A stretch of DNA of 64,000 bases from Oscheius sp. JU75 (Eukaryota; Nematoda; Chromadorea; Rhabditida; Rhabditidae): assembly GCA_037178855.1 (NCBI GenBank), contig JASJZC010000006.1:9218501-9282500 (forward strand), read 5' to 3'. Position 1 is the first letter of the stretch; every line of letters begins with the position of its first letter. Shown in pieces: positions 1-18,677 of the stretch. Both the position numbers and the translations under genes were made by a program. The notes beneath the pieces were generated by a model. The model searched no databases, had not been told where the DNA came from, and saw only the letters and a program-made list of their open reading frames with translations.

Positions 1-473
1 CTGTTCGACTTTTGAAGGGCCCAGAGGGGACCGCCTATTTGCTCAGGGATCCTTTTACGAGCTGTGACTTGACTCATGTCACTGAACTTGATCTGCTCCG
101 AGGCACAGCGAATGAGTCAGGGAATTCTTTTAAAGTGAGTCTGTAGCTACGGCGACCAAGTGACGAAATTGATGCGCAGCCTACCGTATTCGCGCGGGAT
201 TTCAAATCATTTTTATTCAAAAAAAATTCCTTGGAAAATTGACTTCACACCAATTTTCAAGGTTTTCTGTCAACACTTTCTCATAAAAATATCCAATACA
301 GCAAGTTAATATGAAAAGTTATAAACCACAAAAATGCTAAGAAAAGTCGAATACTGATGAGTGGCAAAGCTCTTACAAAACAGAAGTCCGACACCTAATC
401 ATTTCCAAATATTTTCTTCATTTTCTGCTTCTTGCGAGCTAGCTTCAGCCCATTCTTTACGATAGACATCATG

Positions 474-585
474 ACACATCGTGAAAATCACGCAAAGCTC
501 GCTAAACTATCAACTTTTTCAGGATTTTTGAATAAAAATGGTTTGAAGCACCGCGCGGATACGGAAGGCTGCGCCCCAGCTTGGT
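474..585 (+). repeat. 112-bp direct repeat, copy 1
   Basis: This segment is identical, base for base by eye, to 943-1054 and lies 469 bp upstream of it. The sequence between the copies and beyond them differs, so this is a short local duplication or two insertions of one element. Confidence 0.9.
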
Positions 586-942
586 CTCTTGGTCGCAGTA
601 GCTACAGACTTAAAAGATTTTCGACGTCGCAGGTACGCGAAGGTGAGGGTCGTTGTGTGACTTTCATAAGCGCGACAATCCAATCAACAAGGTTGAATCA
701 TTAAAGAGGCGAGGAGTGAAAAACTAATTGGCACTTTTGCAAAAACGATTCAATTATGATAAGCATTAGAATGAAGTAGACTATTGGGAGAGGGAAGTGT
801 TCAATGAGGGCTTGAAGTTGTTGCGCAGGCTTGGAAGGTCTGAAGCAGCAAAAAAATGATGCTTTTGAACGAATTATACAAGTTGCCAAAACAGCTACGT
901 CGCCAGCTACTCTTGTTCTAAACTCTTTTCTTTTCACGGACA

Positions 943-1054
943 ACACATCGTGAAAATCACGCAAAGCTCGCTAAACTATCAACTTTTTCAGGATTTTTGA
1001 ATAAAAATGGTTTGAAGCACCGCGCGGATACGGAAGGCTGCGCCCCAGCTTGGT
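943..1054 (+). repeat. 112-bp direct repeat, copy 2
   Basis: Second perfect copy of the 474-585 segment. It runs directly into the inverted repeat that starts at 1065. Confidence 0.9.
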
Positions 1055-1064
1055 TCGAGAGATT

Positions 1065-1174
1065 CGACTCAGCATCGAAAACTACCTCAGAAACGTCTAC
1101 TTCGACGTCACATTTTTCTGGCCTTTTTTGACGTAGAAGTAGACGTCTCTGGGGTTGTTTTCGACACTGAGTCG
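1065..1174. repeat. Imperfect inverted repeat (hairpin)
   Basis: Two arms of about 45 bp (1065-1110 and 1130-1174) are reverse complements with a handful of mismatches, around a 19-bp spacer. Both arms carry CGACTCAG and ACGTCTACTTC when read towards the loop. The sequence just after the right arm resembles 31562-31630 and 52465-52520, which suggests a dispersed element. Confidence 0.75.
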
Positions 1175-2814
1175 ATTTAACACATCTAGATGTCACGAAA
1201 ATGTGTGTAAAGTGCTGAAAAATGCAGAAAAAAAGGCTTTGGACCGAAGTTCGTGGTGGGACCCATCTACAAAAATGGTTCTTCCGTCCCCTCATCCCCT
1301 CGCAATGAAAGTGTTCCTTTAAATTACCGCTCTTAGTTGGAAATAGACTATACCGACTACGCCATGCGTGCGAAGCCAACCTTCGGCAAAGGTATAGGAA
1401 GGCAAGGAGAAGTCTTTGAACATTGAGAATCGCTCTCCAGACTGACAACAAAGCTCATTGAACTGCCGCGTCATGGAACAATGAATAAGTCAGAGATTTA
1501 GCTCAAAAAGAGAAGAGCCGGAAAGGAGTGTAATGGAGCCTCCCATCAAAAGGATCTACCTCTTAAAGGGGCTCACACGTAGAACTGGACCGCCCACGGA
1601 GACTCGAAATAGTCTCAGGCCTCGTCGTCTTCATTCGTCGTCCCTAAATATTAACGTGCTGCATAAGTTGAAAGAGCTCCGTGACCGTTGGACGTATCAC
1701 ATTCCCAAAGCGTGGAAAACAGTAGCTGTTAACAGAGACATGATGTCGGGTAATGGGAATGTGTCTCTAATGGACGGACAGATACAACTCCTCTCGAAAT
1801 GGGACCTGGTTGCCTCCTCCCCCACGCTGGGCGAACCCATTTTGTCTCTTTCTGAAACCAGAGATTCCAGGAAGGTGACGAGTAGTCATTTGGCAAATTG
1901 TCGAGCTTCTATTTACTTTCGTACTTTTCGCGGACGCTGGACCCGATGACTAGGCGTTATTAAATGGCGAGGACACTTCAATGGCGTGCTCAAGTTCGTA
2001 CATCATCATCATCGCCGACAGGGGGTAGCTTGTAAGGTAGTACTGCCAACAAGCCAATCGATGATACTTAGCAACAGATTACCGGGATGAGCTGTACTAC
2101 AAAGAAATAGAGAGACTGCCTGACCTGGATTTATTGAACTAGGCAAACCCACATCATCTCAGCGTTCAACCATGCTTCATGATCTATTGGGGTTGAGTCC
2201 GACTGTCAGTAGCATTGAAAAGCTCATAGTAATATCAAGAGACTTGGTGAACAGCCAGTTTCAGAGTCCAAGTCACCAGTGGTCTAGGAGGACTTTGCTC
2301 CTTTCGCGATGACTGAAGAAGACAGTTTGACAGGAATGGATAGGATGGTAGAGACAGGAGAACAGTCCTATATTGGCGGACAGAGAGCATGATAGAGTAA
2401 CAGAACAAAACTATTGGCAGTACTGGATGTGGACAGGCTGACAGAGACAAGTATAAAAGTTGAACAGTTGGGCAGGCATAGCCTTTGACATGGACAGGGT
2501 TTGACAGAGACAGAGAGACATGGTTGCGAAATCTTCAGACTGCGTGAAAGAGTATACGGTAAGTGGCCATTATTTCTCTGCGCTTGACGCACGCGACGAA
2601 GACATACGAGAAGCCACACTAGATTCGTAAAGGGCATAACGAGAGTAATATCACGTCTGGCACGAATATGCGGCCCTCCTCAAAAACGTATTTTTTATCA
2701 AAGTGAGGGTCGCCCAAACTTGAGCCCACCTATGCGGAACAGGGTACCATAACCGTGGCGGGATCAATATTTAATAGCAAGAATTTGAATAATGAAACAC
2801 GACACAACCAGCAG

Positions 2815-2820
2815 TTTATT
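2815..2820 (-). terminator. AATAAA poly(A) signal for Porcupine
   Basis: The minus strand reads AATAAA about 45 bp downstream of the Porcupine stop codon, a normal position for a cleavage and polyadenylation signal. Confidence 0.6.
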
Positions 2821-2864
2821 TCAATCTGTAATTCCCGCCGGAATCGAAAGTACGAAACGGAATA

Positions 2865-5240
2865 TTAGATTGTTTTCGAGAGGAAGATGTAGAAGAGAGA
2901 GATTAGGTGACTGGCAAAGTGGTGTCGGGACCAGGTCTGGATTGCATGTTCCGGAGACGACTGGCCATCAAAAGGCATCCCGAGGTAGATCAGATGGTAG
3001 ATGGAGAGAAGGGAGAATAGAAGATTGATTGCCAGGGTGACAGGATTTGTCTGGAAGAACTTTCTGAAGTCCCCCTGATTCAACGAAGTTACGCGCGATC
3101 CTTGCTGTAGTAGCTTAGTCGGTATGAGCTCCGAATACGGATTAAGAGGTGTCAGGTTCGATGCCCACGCGCCACACACCGTCTCATAAAGCACCCAAAA
3201 ACATTTCACTTTCTTCTTGGCTCAAAACTAAGGAACCGTTTCTACTTTTGCGCCACTTTGGCGTTCAAACTCACACTCTTTCTGGAATGGTTACAGACAG
3301 CACAGGCTCTGGATCGGCAACAGGAAGAGAGCCGACTACTGAGTCTGTTCCTCAAAGCTAAAAGGTTTGTACGTTTTGGTGTGAAAGACTAGATACCATT
3401 CTCTCCGTAACATAGAAGACCCAAAGAGACCAAGACAGCCGAGAGTTGAAAGTTGAGTCCGTGGAGCAGGGAGCTAACCAGGAAGGTAAAGAAAACGGCG
3501 ACTCCCTTTCCGTACTTCTTGGCGGACCCGTAGATGTCTGAAATTATTCCATAGTCTCTGTGGTTATGTCAGTTTGTCCATAACTAAAGGCGAAGAGACA
3601 GAAAGACTGAGCGACACGACTTAGATTGTTTCACTGGCCATGTCAGTTTGTGACCAGCTGAGAGACGCCTGGTTAGTTTGAAAAGAACCCACACCGTCGG
3701 AGATACTTGTGCATTGGAACGTTCCATTCTACGACCACATCCAGCAGAGATCGAGGAAACTCGATAGGGAGAGGATTGGTCACGTATCCGGATCCACCAG
3801 CCAGAGCCCAAAGACCTAGAAGATTGTAACAGAAAAACTGGGAGAGGTACCTTGAGAGAATAAACAAATGAAGTAGTGACTGAAACGGAAACTCTGAGCT
3901 GTTAGATAATCAAATGTTATGGGATTGACTTGGACAAGTTCGCTATGACAATTGGAGTAGACGACACAGATGAGAGCGGACAGGAAGCTGAAGAATCCGA
4001 GAAGGAGAGATCTGACTTCTTTCTGAAAGACCGGTTATTGCCTCTCTGTCTTTCTGTCCTACCTCTTTAGAGACAAAATCCTTGGATATCTGCCAGTCTT
4101 CAAAGCCAACAAACGGACCAAAGATGACAATAGACGGATCCAAAAGAAACGAGACTGTCTCAAAGAATGGTGGACTGTTACTCTTGGAGTAATCGAATGC
4201 CAGAGACGACATTTTCATCACCAGTACCATTAGAACCCCTCGAACCAGAGACACTTCTTGGACATTGAGTTCCCTGAAAAGTTGGCATGGATAATAGATC
4301 GACTTACAGCAAGATAATGGTCAAAATTCCCACAGTTGTGACCAGTACTCCTTTGGAGCTACCCTTGAGAACACGGCTGAAAAGAGTGAGAGAAAAAGCG
4401 ATGAGGAGGACTGTGGAGAAGAGGCTGTCGTCTGGGACATTGATCCGAACAACGTAGATTCCCAAGACGATGTTCAGGAGATCCTTTACGATGGAGGGTA
4501 GGCCTTAAAGCAAGCGTACAGCTACTGTGAACGTGTGAACAAGTTGGTGCGCAGCGAGCACAATAAGGCGCGAACGACAAAAAAAGTAGAGTGGGAGTTT
4601 TCGCTATCATATTTCTTGTTTTCATCCTCTCTCGAGTTATGTGGGTTGAGGGGGCTCTCGATTTAAATGAGTCGGTAAATTTTGTTCTTATTCTGTCAAG
4701 TTGTCATTCTGTTATGCAATCCTGAGGCGGTTACCTTGCCAATCTATTAGTTGCTTGTCAATCTGTCAACTCGTACTTTTTCTACCCCTACCCAGTATTC
4801 ATGTTAGCTTGTCCCAATTGATCAGAACAAACAAAACATGGGCAAACTTAAAATTCACTTGTAAGCTCCTGACAGACGGTGTCGCTTTTAACAAGTCAAC
4901 TTTGCTTCGTAGTCAGGGAAAGCGACAGAACCACAGCCTTGGAACTTCAACAATATCCGTGCTCCACTGCTAAAAGATAGCCAAGTTCTTTTCTAATTCA
5001 TAATTTTTATTTACCTCGTTATAAACGCAAAAACTCACGTATGACTTTAATAAATCGCGATATTAAGACGATCAGAACCAGCTGTGATAGTTGTTGATAG
5101 ATGGACTCGGCTGTTCCATAAGTACACTGTTGAATAGGTGAAACCCCGCCAAATTCGGTATCATACATCCTCAATATGTCGTCATCTGGTGGGAAAAATT
5201 CCCCGAGATGTTCTTCGCCAGTCTGGACGCTTCTGTCCAT
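2865..5240 (-). CDS. PORCN: Porcupine, Wnt O-palmitoleoyltransferase (MBOAT)
   Basis: An ER membrane acyltransferase that attaches palmitoleate to a conserved Wnt serine, needed for Wnt secretion. Eight exons fit GT-AG rules: 5039-5240, 4308-4503, 4063-4273, 3851-4022, 3693-3815, 3397-3537, 3275-3357 and 2865-3050. They total 1314 bp, giving 437 aa (human about 460). Diagnostic stretches are KMSSLAFDYSK, the MBOAT block FPRSLLDVVVEWNVPM with the conserved Asn, and SSLLHGLNFQLSAVL with the catalytic His. The C-terminal NLLFSLLSIYHLIYLG also matches vertebrate Porcupine. Several hydrophobic segments are visible. The last junction (3275/3050) is the least certain. The 535-bp first intron has TTGTCA-type repeats. 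The intron between the last two exons carries a tRNA-like SINE. The start lies 222 bp from the divergent KICS2 start. The family identity is firm. Confidence 0.93.
3106..3172 (+). repeat. tRNA-derived SINE-like element (in PORCN intron)
   Basis: This has an A-box-like TAGCTTAGTCGGTATGAGC followed by a B-box-like GGTTCGATGCC at tRNA spacing. The anticodon arm and acceptor stem do not pair properly, so it is read as a tRNA-derived retroelement head, not a working tRNA gene. It lies antisense inside the last PORCN intron. Confidence 0.65.
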
Positions 5241-5462
5241 CTTTAAAAAGTGGATTTTAAGGTTTTTAAGTTAACAAAAGAGTAGTTGACGACCAAAGAA
5301 TGATAAATTTGACAGAAAACAATGTTAAAAAAAGAGGAGTGGGGAAGACGCGAGTTCAAAGGTAATAAACAGCGACGCACGCCCTATCCCGCACAGCTGA
5401 CCGCTTTGCTCTCGATCTCCCCCTTCGCGCCATTTTTTTTCGCTTTAAACGGAAATTATAGA
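5241..5462. promoter_or_regulatory. Shared divergent promoter region PORCN / KICS2
   Basis: Only 222 bp separate the two start codons, so both promoters must lie here or inside the genes. Each ATG is directly preceded by a 3' splice-site-like string: a T-rich stretch ending in AAAG before the PORCN ATG, and ATTATAG before the KICS2 ATG. No clear TATA box was seen. Confidence 0.45.
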
Positions 5463-8118
5463 ATGAAGGAGAACGAAGTCATGGGAACATCACACTTTGA
5501 AGATGGTGACGATGAGACCGGAACTGAGGCTCTGGACTACGACTTTCAGGAGGAGCCAGGTTGGGACGAGTTTTGAAAAAAAAAATTGATTTCTAGACAG
5601 TTCCATCGATTTGGTCAAGGACAAGAATGGCAGGGTTCTTCAGGCTGAAGGTACAGTTTTCAAATTTTAATTTTGAACCGCTCCAAAAATGTATATGAAA
5701 AAGTTCTGCCCACACCATGAAAGTGCAGCTTTTTGTGCAGCCATTTTTCGGGCTTAAAAAGTGTTTTTGCAGCAAAGTGACATACTGTAAAGTTGTAGAG
5801 CAGATCAAGACCTACAACTTTGTAGAACATGGAAAATTATAAAAATGTCATGTTCGGTCTGAAACTTGACAAATCATGTAACGCCCATCAAGTGGGTCAC
5901 ATTTATTTCTATGTAAATTGCATAGGTTGTTCTCCCCGTACCATCTTATCGAGACAAGACGAGGCTGTACGAGTGAGGATCAACTGTTCTTTTCAGAAGT
6001 CAATGTGATTGCCGTGAAAATCGAAGAAGCCAACACGATCCTTCCAAAAACTTACGGAGCTTGTGTCAGAGATGGAGAGGTGAGCCAATTCTTATTTTTT
6101 TTTTACCTGGAGTTTAGTTCAAAAAGGCAGCGCAAGTCGTGCTCAAGTTCAAAGAGACTTTCCAGCAGGCAGAAACAAGGAACAGGAGTGAAAAAATCTG
6201 GGAAACTTTCATTGGCTGCCTTGGAAATGTTTGTTCTAGAAATTTTGTTATGTTAAATTCTTTCAAGACCCTCGAGCTTGACTACTTCTACTACGCTCTG
6301 GAATTTTCCAAGACTACTAGTAAGCTAATTGGGACGAAGGCCAAAAATGTCATCAGGCAGAAATATGCAGACATTCAGTAGGTTTTTACAACTTCCTTTG
6401 AATTTTTCTGAGTCTCTTATCGGCCCAAAAAACGTGGTTTCCTGGTTTTCCGATGTTCTGCAAGGCTGTAGCCCTTTTCTCATCTACAACTTTGCAAAAC
6501 ATTGTAAAGCTGGGAAATTTTGACACTGAAAATACTCACAACTTGGGCGAGTACGGCGCGTTAAAGTATACTGGTAGTATACATGGAAACCCTGAAAAAT
6601 GTCACCTTGGGACCGAAAAGTGGCGAACTATCTTACGGTTTGATGACAGCCAAACTGTCACATAACGACGAGGTCCATGTTAGAGCCGAATTATCCATTT
6701 TCTCTTCCAGAACAATTCTCGTGGCGGCTCTCCGTGAAACCTATAAACCGGCGAAAACTCGTGAGCCTAGACGATCGACTTCGGCCGAGAACTCTCTTCT
6801 GGCCGCGAACAGTGTCGAGAGCAGCATGTACATAGGACTCAAAGAGTACATCGAATGTCGGATGAAAATGATCGATCTGTACCTGACAATTTTCCCGAAT
6901 TACGGTAGGCATAGAGAGATAGAGGCAGTGATGAATAACAATTTCAGAAAAGCTCGTCGAGTGGAATGACTTCCTCATCCGAGTCACCGATAACCAAAAA
7001 CCGCTGCTGAAAGTATTCCCATCCATTCTTCAACCGGCAGTAGACTATTTTAGGGTATTCGTTTCCACATTTTTTCATTATCACACATTATTGTTTAGGA
7101 AGAATTGGACATACTGAAGCAGCTCATCACTACGCATCAAGGTATAGCCCAGATGCACACAATCACCCAGAACCTCATCGAGCTGACCAAGATTCGTAGT
7201 GAGATCATGAGGTGGGCAAAAGGCTTCGAGATGCCAGAGAACTCGCCCTTACCCATCATCGGTCGCCTACAGAAACAGGAACTTCAACCGAAGTTTCATA
7301 CTGCCTTGTGGTTCTTAAAGTTCTATGACTTTCTCACAGCCAAGATCTCCTTGTATATTACGGATCACATGAGTCCATTCATCAGCGCTGAAGATTTGAA
7401 GGTACTGTCCCTGTCTCTCTGTCTTTCTGCCTCCCTGTCTCTGTCTCTCCCTCTTTCTTCACTATTGGTTTACAGGCAATGCACGACCAGGATAATGAGT
7501 ACAACTACATTGAACAGTTCAAGCACTTCTCCAATTACAATCGTCCAAGTTTGGTTGCAATTGTCATGGATAGGTCAAGCAACGAGGAACCCTTCTTTGG
7601 TAAGCTGTAGAAATTTTAAAACCTGATAAGATCCAGGTTTCAACAATCCGAACCAGCACATTTCCTTCAGCAATACTGCTCCCCACCCCTTCGAAGCTGA
7701 GGCTGCCAGTCATCCCTACGTTTTTAAGGGCGAGCTGAGCAATGTCGAGGCTCCAAGGAACGCTTCCGGGAGCGTCTCTGAAAAAGTTCATCCAGACGTG
7801 GCTGACATAGTCAACCTTGGCCGTGAGCACTTTGCCCAGAATCCAATCTGCGCCCTGAATCCGAAACCACGACCTGTCTTGGAATGGCTCAGTCCAAGAG
7901 ATAGTGAACGGGTACTTTCTTAATTTTTTTTGGATGAGCTATTGTGCTTACAGACCCTGTACTGTGATCATATTGAAGAGAATCTGTATGTAGTAGCCGT
8001 CTTTCAAGGAGGCACCCTCAATGCCTCTGTCGACTTTACCAACTTCTGCAGAACGCTGTTGCCCTCGCTCACGGGACAGTCTCTCTTCACGGAGATGAGG
8101 AAGCTACTATCTCCATAG
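5463..8118 (+). CDS. KICS2: KICSTOR complex subunit KICS2 (C12orf66 family)
   Basis: KICSTOR anchors GATOR1 on lysosomes so that amino-acid shortage can switch off mTORC1. Ten exons fit GT-AG rules: 5463-5559, 5597-5650, 5997-6079, 6127-6377, 6711-6904, 6948-7054, 7099-7401, 7476-7599, 7637-7911 and 7954-8118. They sum to 1653 bp, giving 550 aa, longer than the human protein (about 445). Matches to human C12orf66, recalled from memory, include CRMKMIDLYLTIF, SILQPAVDYFREELDILKQL, LWFLKFYDFLTAKISLY with IVMDRSSNEEPFFG, and the C-terminal NLYVVAVFQGG block. The acidic N-terminus (residues 1-40) has no obvious counterpart. Two introns, of 346 and 333 bp, each hold a copy of the dispersed hairpin repeat; the others are 36-74 bp. 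The start is the first ATG after an acceptor-like site, and an upstream 5' exon is possible. Confidence 0.82.
5756..5875 (+). repeat. Hairpin repeat family H, copy a (KICS2 intron 2)
   Basis: The core is an inverted repeat, roughly AAAGTTGTAG / CTACAACTTT, around the loop AGCAGATCAAGAC. Outer arms are TTTTT/AAAAA-rich. It has the same layout as the copies at 17111 and 19819. Confidence 0.75.
6437..6540 (+). repeat. Hairpin repeat family H, copy b (KICS2 intron)
   Basis: A diverged copy carrying CCGATGTTCTGCAAGGCTGTAG on the left arm and CTACAACTTTGCAAAACAT on the right. A further diverged right-arm-like piece follows at about 6580-6620. Confidence 0.7.
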
Positions 8119-11080
8119 AATGTTATGGTTTTGTTGTTCGGTGTACTTCGGGTCTATTTTATAGTCGAAATGAAGTTTTATAGTCACAGAGACAGAAATC
8201 AAAAAGTCACATCTAATCCCTGAGACAATCGGCTGTCAAATCACATTTCATGGGCTTGTGAATACGTTGTTCTGATCGATTTGGACGCTTCAATGAACCT
8301 GTCCACTCTGTTCGGGCTAGGGGACAAAAGCCATCAAATCGCCACAGCCTCTCTCATCATAACGAGACTGAGGGTTCGGGTTTCCGCCTTGTGTCAATAC
8401 CCACCGTTCAACACCATCTCCAAATGTAGTATTCACACTAATTCGTCCGAGAGTCATTGATTGTAAAGAGGCAAAGTCTTCGATAAACCTCAGCTAATCC
8501 CCACTGCCCGTCATGGCCCGTATATTCATTTAGGATCGGTCCGAGTGTGGCGATTTGTGCCGCCGCCGTGTCCTTCGCAGTCGCTCGCTCTCGAGGGACT
8601 ACCCAACAATTCTGTCTCTATTTACGGGCTCCGTCGAAACCTTCTCAAACTTTGTTTTCTCGGGCGTCTCGGCCAAACATCAGTGTCTCTCTCTCTCTCT
8701 CTCTCTCTCGCTTGAATCCTCTAACACGTGGTCAAGAGTCTCTGTGTCCGAATCAATTCACTACGAATCCCGAGGCGCGATCAAAATGATGGATTGCTCG
8801 TCAACATTGGGGCAGCTTTCCCGCGTCTCTCTCCCACACGACAGACGTGTCCTCCTCTTCCTCATTCTTCATTTCCTTTCGCGTGACCTTTCTGAAAATA
8901 TTCTTGAATTCCGCCTTAAATTAGGAGTGAAAAATTGGTGTTTATGACCGAACAAATAATGTGTAAATCACCGTAACGGGTTTTTTCCGAGCCTTTTTAT
9001 AGAAGATTTTCTCTGCCTGGGAGTCGGATCTGGCACCTCCTGCTTTGTAGTCGAAGCACTTACCGATTGCGCCATTCTGGCAAGGCATGTGTACGCAATC
9101 GCGTGTTTTGGCGGGCTTCTGTTGAGAGCTTTTCCTACCTTTACAATTTGCAAGTGGCGTCTGCGACACAAATCTAATCTGGGATAACACTTGACAATAT
9201 TTGTGGACTTTTGTATCAAGTATTATTCTAGAGTAGAGTTGACAAGACAGTCAGGACAGTTCAAGTTACAAAATTAACAGCGACAGTGGATTTTTCTGAT
9301 CTTTTGAACTGTTTGACTAGGTCAAGATTATACAAGAAGAAAGTTTTTTGTGTTGACAATTTACAGTTTCGATTGCTTTAATTGTTAAAAGAAAGTTATT
9401 GCTTTTGCTCCTTGGAGAGTTCCTTTGAAATGGACGGCTCGGAGCGTCGTCTTCGTAGGGCTCAGAATGAGCGGGATAAGAGAAATATGTATATCATTTT
9501 TTCTGCTTTCACTTTTGGTTTTAGAGTCTCTCAAGATTGTGGAGACTTCGGTTCTTTAGACGACAGTTTAGTCTTTTACAGAAGAGGCTCCCTTAGTGTT
9601 TGTGCTTATCTATTGGGAGTTATTATAAACGTGCCAGTTTGTTCCTTGCTCAATAAAACTGCTATATCAGGCGGCGAAGCCGACTGGTATGGTTACAAAC
9701 TGTGCTCCATACAACTTTCTCATTAGACTAGCACATTCCTTTGACTATTTGTACTGCCCCCAAGGTGAGTCATCGGCCCGGCTCGCTTTGTGTGCCCGTC
9801 GTCCACTCGTCCCGTTGACCTTGTATGCGGGCCGGGGCTACCTGCGCCCTCGTCCCATACCTCGATTATCGATCGGCCTATCGTTTACCCAGTACGGGAA
9901 AGACTGGTCAGAGAGTCAACTGCCTCTCTATTCGTCACATGGCTCCTCTGAATTTCCCAAAAGAGTACGAAATAGGGGAGCGTGTTTGTTCTTATTGGAT
10001 TATCGCTAGAGCGACTCTCTCTCATGTCCATCCGTGAACTCGCCATCTTTAAAGACTCCTCTAACTATTTTTTTCTCTCTCGCTTAAATATTCGGTGCTC
10101 GGAAAGCCACGCCAGGCGACCTTCGTCGCATTTGCATTTCACACACACACACACACACATAGCCACCACATTGCCCTTTTTGTTCGACTGCCATTAATTC
10201 CATCGATCGACGTCGCGCCCGTGATTAAGTTTCCTACAGATTTTTTTTGGTCGTTTATTGCGTTCAAATGTCAGAAATGGCGCCAAGATGAGTGGGTCTA
10301 ATAAGACGCTTCACTGGTTTCCATGACTGCACTCTCTTTGTCTCTCTCCTCGAAAAGTCTCTGTTTGCCCTGCAGGGTCGAAAGTGCCAACGGCTTTCTC
10401 CTCTCTCGTTTTGATGCGACCGTCTCTCTTGCTTTTTGCTTTACGAGCTTATGCCCTTGATGATGTTTGTGGTGGCGTTCCCCGTCAATCGATGTGCGTC
10501 CCACCATTCCATAATCGGCTCTTGGCTCATGCTTGTTTTGTGAGTCAGTCCCTGGTAAAATGGAGAGGAAGAGTCTCTGACTTATTTCTTGACCTCCCAC
10601 ATACACACTCTCTCTCTCCCACTATCTGTGGCTTATCGATTGACCTGCCGCCTGATATCATCTTTACCCACACCCGCTCTCTCTCTCCGATCTAACTTGT
10701 ACTTACCTCCAGCCGATCTCTGACCCTTTTCCCCTTTCGCAAAAGCAGCCGGGCCCCGAGTGAATGTTCTTAATTGAACGTCAGCTGCAGCCTCAGAGCC
10801 GTCCATCCAGTGCTTTTTCATCCTCTCTTATCAACTGCGTCCATTAGTTCTCTCCGTTAGTCGCTATGTTTTGTTCAGGTAGCCGGCGACTGACTCACTA
10901 CCTCGGCATTCCTTTTCTTATTCGTATTCTCTTTTTACGATTTTTTGATAGAAATGTACTCTGTCTCCATGTCTCTCTGTAACCTTGTCTCTCTATCTCT
11001 CTCTCTTTCGCCTTCCAAACAGTCAACTCTTCCAGATCTTTGGGCGATAGTAGAAAGAGCAGAAGGACGACAGCGCAGCA
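8119..11080. other. Spacer between KICS2 and Scribble
   Basis: No recognisable gene. It holds a (CT)n tract near 8690-8709, a minus-oriented tRNA-like SINE near 9033-9095, a (CA)n tract near 10141-10160 and pyrimidine-rich stretches. An ORF at 9382-9726 (114 codons) has no recognisable domain and is probably chance. The T-rich string ending AACAG near 11024 may be a 5'-UTR splice acceptor for Scribble, so non-coding first exons may lie here. Confidence 0.5.
9033..9095 (-). repeat. tRNA-derived SINE-like element
   Basis: On the minus strand it reads TGGCGCAATCGGTAAGTGC, then CGACTACAAAG, then a degenerate B box CCAGATCCGACTCCC. This is the same layout as the other tRNA-like pieces in the window. 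Confidence 0.6.
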
Positions 11081-18354
<7,274 letters not shown>

Positions 18355-18547
18355 ACTTCTGTGATTCTGTACATACCCATGTCACTTGTTTTCGTGCAAA
18401 ACAAGTCTGCATTCTCTCTTGTGTCCCGTATAAGAGAGAACCCATTCCATTCACTTGAATCATTATCCCCTGGTTGTTGATCTGACTATTTTATAATCAC
18501 ATTTTCGTGTGTCTTTTCTTGTGTGCAACGAGGTATAAAGCCACTTT

Positions 18548-18553
18548 AATAAA
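18548..18553 (+). terminator. AATAAA poly(A) signal after Scribble
   Basis: AATAAA lies 194 bp past the Scribble stop and 125 bp before the next start codon, marking the probable 3' end of the transcript. Confidence 0.6.
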
Positions 18554-18677
18554 ACTTCTAATATTTTGAATCCTCTTCAGTTTGCCTTAGTTTTACACGT
18601 TCACAACGACGCACTGCTTTCTATCGCTTTCGGCAATTCGTGCCTTGAAAACACTTTTCCCTCTAACAGTATTCAAG

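Larger units (their letters stand above)
1..2814. other. Gene-poor spacer with repeats
   Basis: No ORF here resembles a known protein, and no chain of exons with splice sites could be built. The stretch contains a 112-bp direct repeat pair, an inverted repeat near 1.1 kb, a tRNA-like remnant around 1325-1385, and a TGACAG-rich tract at about 2290-2530. It may include the 3' flank of Porcupine or distal regulatory DNA. Confidence 0.5.

Noticed and set aside
957-1451. 164-codon minus-strand ORF
   Set aside because: It runs through the direct repeat and the inverted repeat, and its composition is that of chance translation.
9382-10301. Cluster of plus-strand ORFs upstream of Scribble
   Set aside because: Short overlapping frames with low-complexity CA/CT tracts, no domain similarity and no consistent splice pattern.
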